Below, piece after piece: positions 61,325 to 64,000 of a stretch of 64,000 nucleotides of DNA (its first letter is position 1; every line of letters starts with the position of its first letter). This DNA comes from JBFMAI01 sp964462635. Lineage in GTDB: Bacteria > Planctomycetota > Phycisphaerae > UBA1845 > Fen-1342. The notes beneath the pieces were generated by a model. It searched no databases. It saw nothing but the letters and a program-made list of their open reading frames with translations, and had not been told where the DNA came from. The stretch spans positions 31,782 through 95,781 of the forward strand of contig CAYWYJ010000001.1 in NCBI GenBank assembly GCA_964462635.1, in the 5' to 3' direction. A program made the translations under genes and the position numbers.

Positions 61325-61835
61325 TGTCGATCCAGGTGTACGCCCGCAATCGGCGACCCAAGCGCTAGCCCACGGCACCCGGGGCGTGCGGGTGGCATTG
61401 TAACGGGCCCGCCCGAGGGGAGCCAAACCGGCGCGACGAATCGTTTGCGGCGGCGGCGGCCGATAACTACGTCGTTCGGGCGACCGCACGGCTGCTGATC
61501 GGGGCGTCACGCCTTACGCCAGGTGGATTGCCGCGAGTCCGCCTTGCCCTGAGCGTGTCACTGGACTAACATTGCGGTACTCGGCCGGGTGGCAGAGAGG
61601 AGGCTCGGCCGATCCGCGGCGTGGAGCGCACATGGGGTGTTGCGCCGACGCCCGGTGTGAGTCGGAGGCACGGATTGGAGTTGCGGGGGCGGGCCTGAAC
61701 GCTCACGGAAATCCGAGTTCACGTGCGGGATCTGGCAGCGCGCGGGTCGCGGCCGAACCGTGCAGATCATCGTTGGCAGCCGCCGCCAGACGTGTAGCCG
61801 CGGCGGGCGACGAGTTGCGAACGAGGAGGAAGAGG
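61325..61835. other. Intergenic region with a promoter for the PEP-CTERM gene
   Basis: 511 bases between divergent genes. It contains the promoter-like pair at 61544-61572, leaving a long leader of about 260 bases before the PEP-CTERM gene. No structured RNA family was recognised in the leader, and the open frame within it lacks coding features. Confidence 0.5.
61544..61572 (+). promoter_or_regulatory. Candidate promoter upstream of the PEP-CTERM gene
   Basis: TTGCCC (61544-61549), 17-base spacer, TAACAT (61567-61572). The -35 matches that of the racemase-like gene promoter. It would give a leader of about 257 bases. Confidence 0.45.
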
Positions 61836-62642
61836 ATGAGGAACCTGGCAATCGTATTGGCTTTGAGCCTGGCCGGCGCGGCCAGCGCCCAGTTGATCGT
61901 CGGCAACGACCAGTCCGGCGCCGCGACGATCTGGAACGTGGATCCCACCGGCGTGAATCCGCCGCAGGCGCTCCACACGTCTTCGGGCAACGAGGCGAAG
62001 CCGTGGGGCATGGCGTATGACCACAACACAAACACGCTGTACTGGAACAACGGCTCGGTGTTGTACAGCTCGCCGATGGGCGCGACGCTGACCCCGACGA
62101 ACCTCGGCACGATGATGTACGGCGCCAGCACGGTGAACTTCGTCGGGTTGGGCTACCACAACGGGAAACTCTACGGTACGCGGAACATCGCGACCGAAGC
62201 GGTCTACGAGATCGACCCCGTGACGCTGCAAGCGACGCTGCTGTACACCTACAACAGCTCATACGACTTCGGCGGGCTCGATTTCGACGCGACCAATGGG
62301 ATTCTGTACGGTCTGAGTGACACCGCCCCGACCGGCGAAGTCCGCGGCCTGTACGAGATCGACTACGTGGGCGCCAAGACGCTGTTCAAGGCCCCGTACC
62401 CCGCGGGCGAGACCGACATCGACGGTCTGGCCATGTACAACGGGCTGGCCTACTACGTGACCGACGGCCCGAACGCGACGCAGCAGTTCTTCTACGTGTT
62501 CGACGTCGCCACCGGCCAGCAGGTTGGCACGCTCCCCTCGCCGTTCACCGGCAGCGGGACGTTCTCGGCTGCGGCGTTCATCCCCGAGCCGGCCAGCCTG
62601 CTGCTGTTGGGCCTGGGGCTGCTGGGCCTGCGGCGGCGCTAG
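61836..62642 (+). CDS. PEP-CTERM-sorted exported protein
   Basis: 268 residues from the ATG at 61836, preceded by GAGGAGGAAGAGG. Signal peptide MRNLAIVLALSLAGAASAQL. The body has repeats like those of low-complexity beta-propeller proteins (GMAYDHNTNTLYWNNGSVLY, GLDFDATNGILYGLSD, GLAMYNGLAYYVTDGPN). The C-terminus FIPEPASLLLLGLGLLGLRRR is a textbook PEP-CTERM signal: PEP motif, hydrophobic helix, Arg cluster. Such proteins are handled by an exosortase and often appear at the surface or in exopolysaccharide; no exosortase is in the window. Confidence 0.93.
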   Translation: MRNLAIVLALSLAGAASAQLIVGNDQSGAATIWNVDPTGVNPPQALHTSSGNEAKPWGMAYDHNTNTLYWNNGSVLYSSPMGATLTPTNLGTMMYGASTVNFVGLGYHNGKLYGTRNIATEAVYEIDPVTLQATLLYTYNSSYDFGGLDFDATNGILYGLSDTAPTGEVRGLYEIDYVGAKTLFKAPYPAGETDIDGLAMYNGLAYYVTDGPNATQQFFYVFDVATGQQVGTLPSPFTGSGTFSAAAFIPEPASLLLLGLGLLGLRRR

Positions 62643-62654
62643 GAAGCGCTCGGC

Positions 62655-62718
62655 GACCCCCCTCCCTTGCAGGTCGCCCCGGGCGACTCGCTGTGGCGAG
62701 GAGGGGTTGGGGGAGGGG
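62655..62718 (+). repeat. Family E repeat with nested core module, copy 2
   Basis: CCCCCCTCCCTTGCAG, GTCGCCCCG, then the exact 18-bp core (62682-62699) and GGAGGGGTTGGGGGAGGG. It is the reverse complement of 55607-55675 with few changes. Located 13 bases after the PEP-CTERM stop and before the convergent corA-like gene, where the C-run/G-run arms could form a terminator-like hairpin. Confidence 0.9.
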
Positions 62719-62801
62719 CGCAACAACCTGAGACAGGGCGTCACGGCACCGGTCGTTCCAGGCCGGCGCCGTTTGCCTTTGCGCCGGACCGTTGAGCGGG
62801 C

Positions 62802-63731
62802 CTACCAACGCCGCTTGAACCAGTAGAGCAGGAAGCCGATCGCCGACAGCAGGGCCATCACCATGATCAGCCAGAACGCCTGCGGGTGCTTCTGGAGCGG
62901 GATGGCCACGTTCATGGAGAAGGCGCTGACGACCAGGGTCGGCACCATGATGCCGATCGTGATGATGTTGAGCGTCTTCATCAGCACGTTGAGGTTGTTG
63001 CTGACGATCGACGCCCGGGCGTCCATCAGGCTGGCCAGGATGTTCGAGTAGATTTCGGCCTGCCGGTAACACTGCTGGTTTTCAATGACCAGGTCATCCA
63101 GCAGCTCCAGATCGTCGGTGCCCAGGCCGATCTTCGGAGCGTAGTTCTTCAGCCGATCCAGCAGGGCGCCATTGGAGTTGATCGAGTTCACGTAGTACAC
63201 CAGGCTCTTCTGCAGGGCGAACATGTTGATGAGGTGCCGGTTCTCCATGGACGTGTTGATCTTGGCCTGGAGCTCGTCGGACACCGCACTGATGCCCTTC
63301 AGGTGCTCGCGGAAGTGGATGATGGAACGGGCGAGCAGTCGCAGGATGACGCCCGGCATGCTCTGGACGCGGGCGAACTGGGCGCCGTCGAAGATCGAGG
63401 CTTCCTCGGGCACCACGATGACCAGCCGGTCCTTGAACAGGAACACCCCCGCCGACGACACGCGGAACAGGAACTGCTCCGCGCCGGAGTAGTTCCGCGG
63501 GCGTTTGTAGATGATCGCCACGTGCTCCGGCTCAAACTCCAACCGAGACAACTCGTCCGGGTCCAGGGCCGAGCTCAGCGTGTGGTCGTCGATTTGCAGG
63601 TGCTGCACCAGGTGGGCACGCTCGTGCTCATCCGGGTTGTTGTAGATGGTGATTGGGGCCCCGTCGTCCGTTGCCTCCACCAGCCGGCGATCCACGATGG
63701 TGTAGTGTTTCTTCACCGCGACGCGTTTCAC
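62802..63731 (-). CDS. CorA-family divalent cation transporter-like protein
   Basis: 309 residues from a GTG. Cytoplasmic alpha/beta N-terminal domain (FRVSSAGVFLFKDRLVIVVP), a long stalk helix (RHLINMFALQKSLVYYVNSI, LLDDLVIENQQCYRQAEIYS), and two C-terminal membrane helices (TIGIMVPTLVVSAFSMNVAI and AFWLIMVMALLSAIGFLLYW), ending in the basic KRRW. The family's selectivity motif GMN reads SMN here. Transport of Mg, Co or other divalent cations is likely but the altered motif leaves selectivity open. A TATAAT box lies about 40 bases upstream. Confidence 0.88.
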   Translation of the reverse strand: MKRVAVKKHYTIVDRRLVEATDDGAPITIYNNPDEHERAHLVQHLQIDDHTLSSALDPDELSRLEFEPEHVAIIYKRPRNYSGAEQFLFRVSSAGVFLFKDRLVIVVPEEASIFDGAQFARVQSMPGVILRLLARSIIHFREHLKGISAVSDELQAKINTSMENRHLINMFALQKSLVYYVNSINSNGALLDRLKNYAPKIGLGTDDLELLDDLVIENQQCYRQAEIYSNILASLMDARASIVSNNLNVLMKTLNIITIGIMVPTLVVSAFSMNVAIPLQKHPQAFWLIMVMALLSAIGFLLYWFKRRW

Positions 63732-63770
63732 GTGGCCCGGCGTCCCCCGGAGGCCGGAGCGTGTACGGAC

Positions 63771-63776
63771 ATTATA
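63771..63776 (-). promoter_or_regulatory. -10 box of the CorA-like gene
   Basis: Perfect TATAAT on the minus strand (63776-63771), 39 bases before the GTG at 63731. TTCCCC at 63797-63792 is a possible -35 with a short spacer. Confidence 0.45.
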
Positions 63777-63971
63777 CGCCCGCGACGCCCGGGGGAAGCT
63801 GCGTCAGACCGCCCCCCGGGAAGGGGAGCCCGGGGCCGGCGGGGTCTGGTCCGTCTCCTGCCGGCGCGCCCGGGCGCGCGCAGACAACCGCCGTGGCGCG
63901 ATCAGGGGAACGCGGCGGCCTATTGTGCCGGGCCGGCGCAAGCTAGATGGGTATTCACGGTCGTGCGACAT

Positions 63972-64000
63972 GGGAGGGCGAGGCTGTCTCCTGCGGCGAC
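63972..64000 (+). repeat. Family C inverted repeat, cut by window end
   Basis: GGGAGGGCGAGGCTGTCTCC then TGCGGCGAC, matching the left arm at 14567-14595 with two or three differences. The centre and right arm would lie beyond the window. Confidence 0.75.

Overview
The window is about two-thirds G+C and encodes a diderm, multi-domain-rich bacterium. The best guess is a member of the Planctomycetota, perhaps a Phycisphaerae-like lineage. The grounds are several secreted proteins sharing a dockerin-like C-terminus with the motif GDINPFV, a PEP-CTERM protein, a Ser/Thr kinase with a CHASE2 sensor, HD-GYP and PilZ proteins, kdsA (Kdo, hence LPS) and an MCE/MlaD-type protein. This placement is inference; there is no rRNA gene to confirm it. 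I found no tRNA, rRNA, CRISPR array, transposase or prophage.

Layout. 2-5624 (+): four adjacent secreted proteins (beta-propeller-like/dockerin, fibre-like repeat protein, C10 cysteine peptidase, small dockerin-like protein). 5731-8666 (-): hsp20 and lon overlapping by four bases. 9056-13541: an MFS-acyltransferase fusion, an inverted-repeat element and a membrane kinase-like protein. 14014-17128 (+): DnaJ-like membrane protein, kdsA, apgM. 17182-23634 (-): HD-GYP/PilZ protein, a small conserved protein, a 1117-residue coiled-coil/Wzz-like protein and an ABC ATPase. 23849-26538 (+): SPOR-like protein, TPR protein, dapB, PilZ protein. 26677-33843 (-): dynamin-like GTPase with a zinc-ribbon partner, a FlaA1/CapD-type sugar dehydratase, a secreted TPR protein and a CII-like regulator. 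33968-44692 (+): a very large subtilase, an RND transporter, a degenerate HD-GYP protein and rpmH. 44853-48914: lipoprotein, Ser/Thr kinase-CHASE2 and a 3D-domain protein. 49328-53441 (+): tpiA, secG, yicC, tatD and a sugar epimerase. 53386-58733: an alanine-racemase-like gene, queA, rsmB, fmt, def. 58876-61324 (-): MCE protein and a geranylgeranyl-reductase-like flavoprotein. 61836-63731: PEP-CTERM protein and a CorA-like transporter.

The most unusual layer is not a gene. The window is seeded with several families of short, hairpin-forming dispersed repeats. One family has two perfect or near-perfect stem-loops inside inverted ends (four copies). One is a roughly 98-bp inverted repeat (two copies, a fragment and one cut by the window edge). 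One module with an 18-bp core occurs five times, twice sitting inside another repeat type whose uninterrupted form is also present. Three coding sequences (subtilase, membrane kinase-like protein, RND transporter) carry repeat DNA in frame, giving low-complexity peptide inserts. This is reminiscent of the palindromic elements that insert into Rickettsia genes.

Housekeeping genes (lon, kdsA, apgM, dapB, rpmH, tpiA, secG, queA, rsmB, fmt, def) are recognised with high confidence. Surface, signalling and envelope genes are assigned at family level only.
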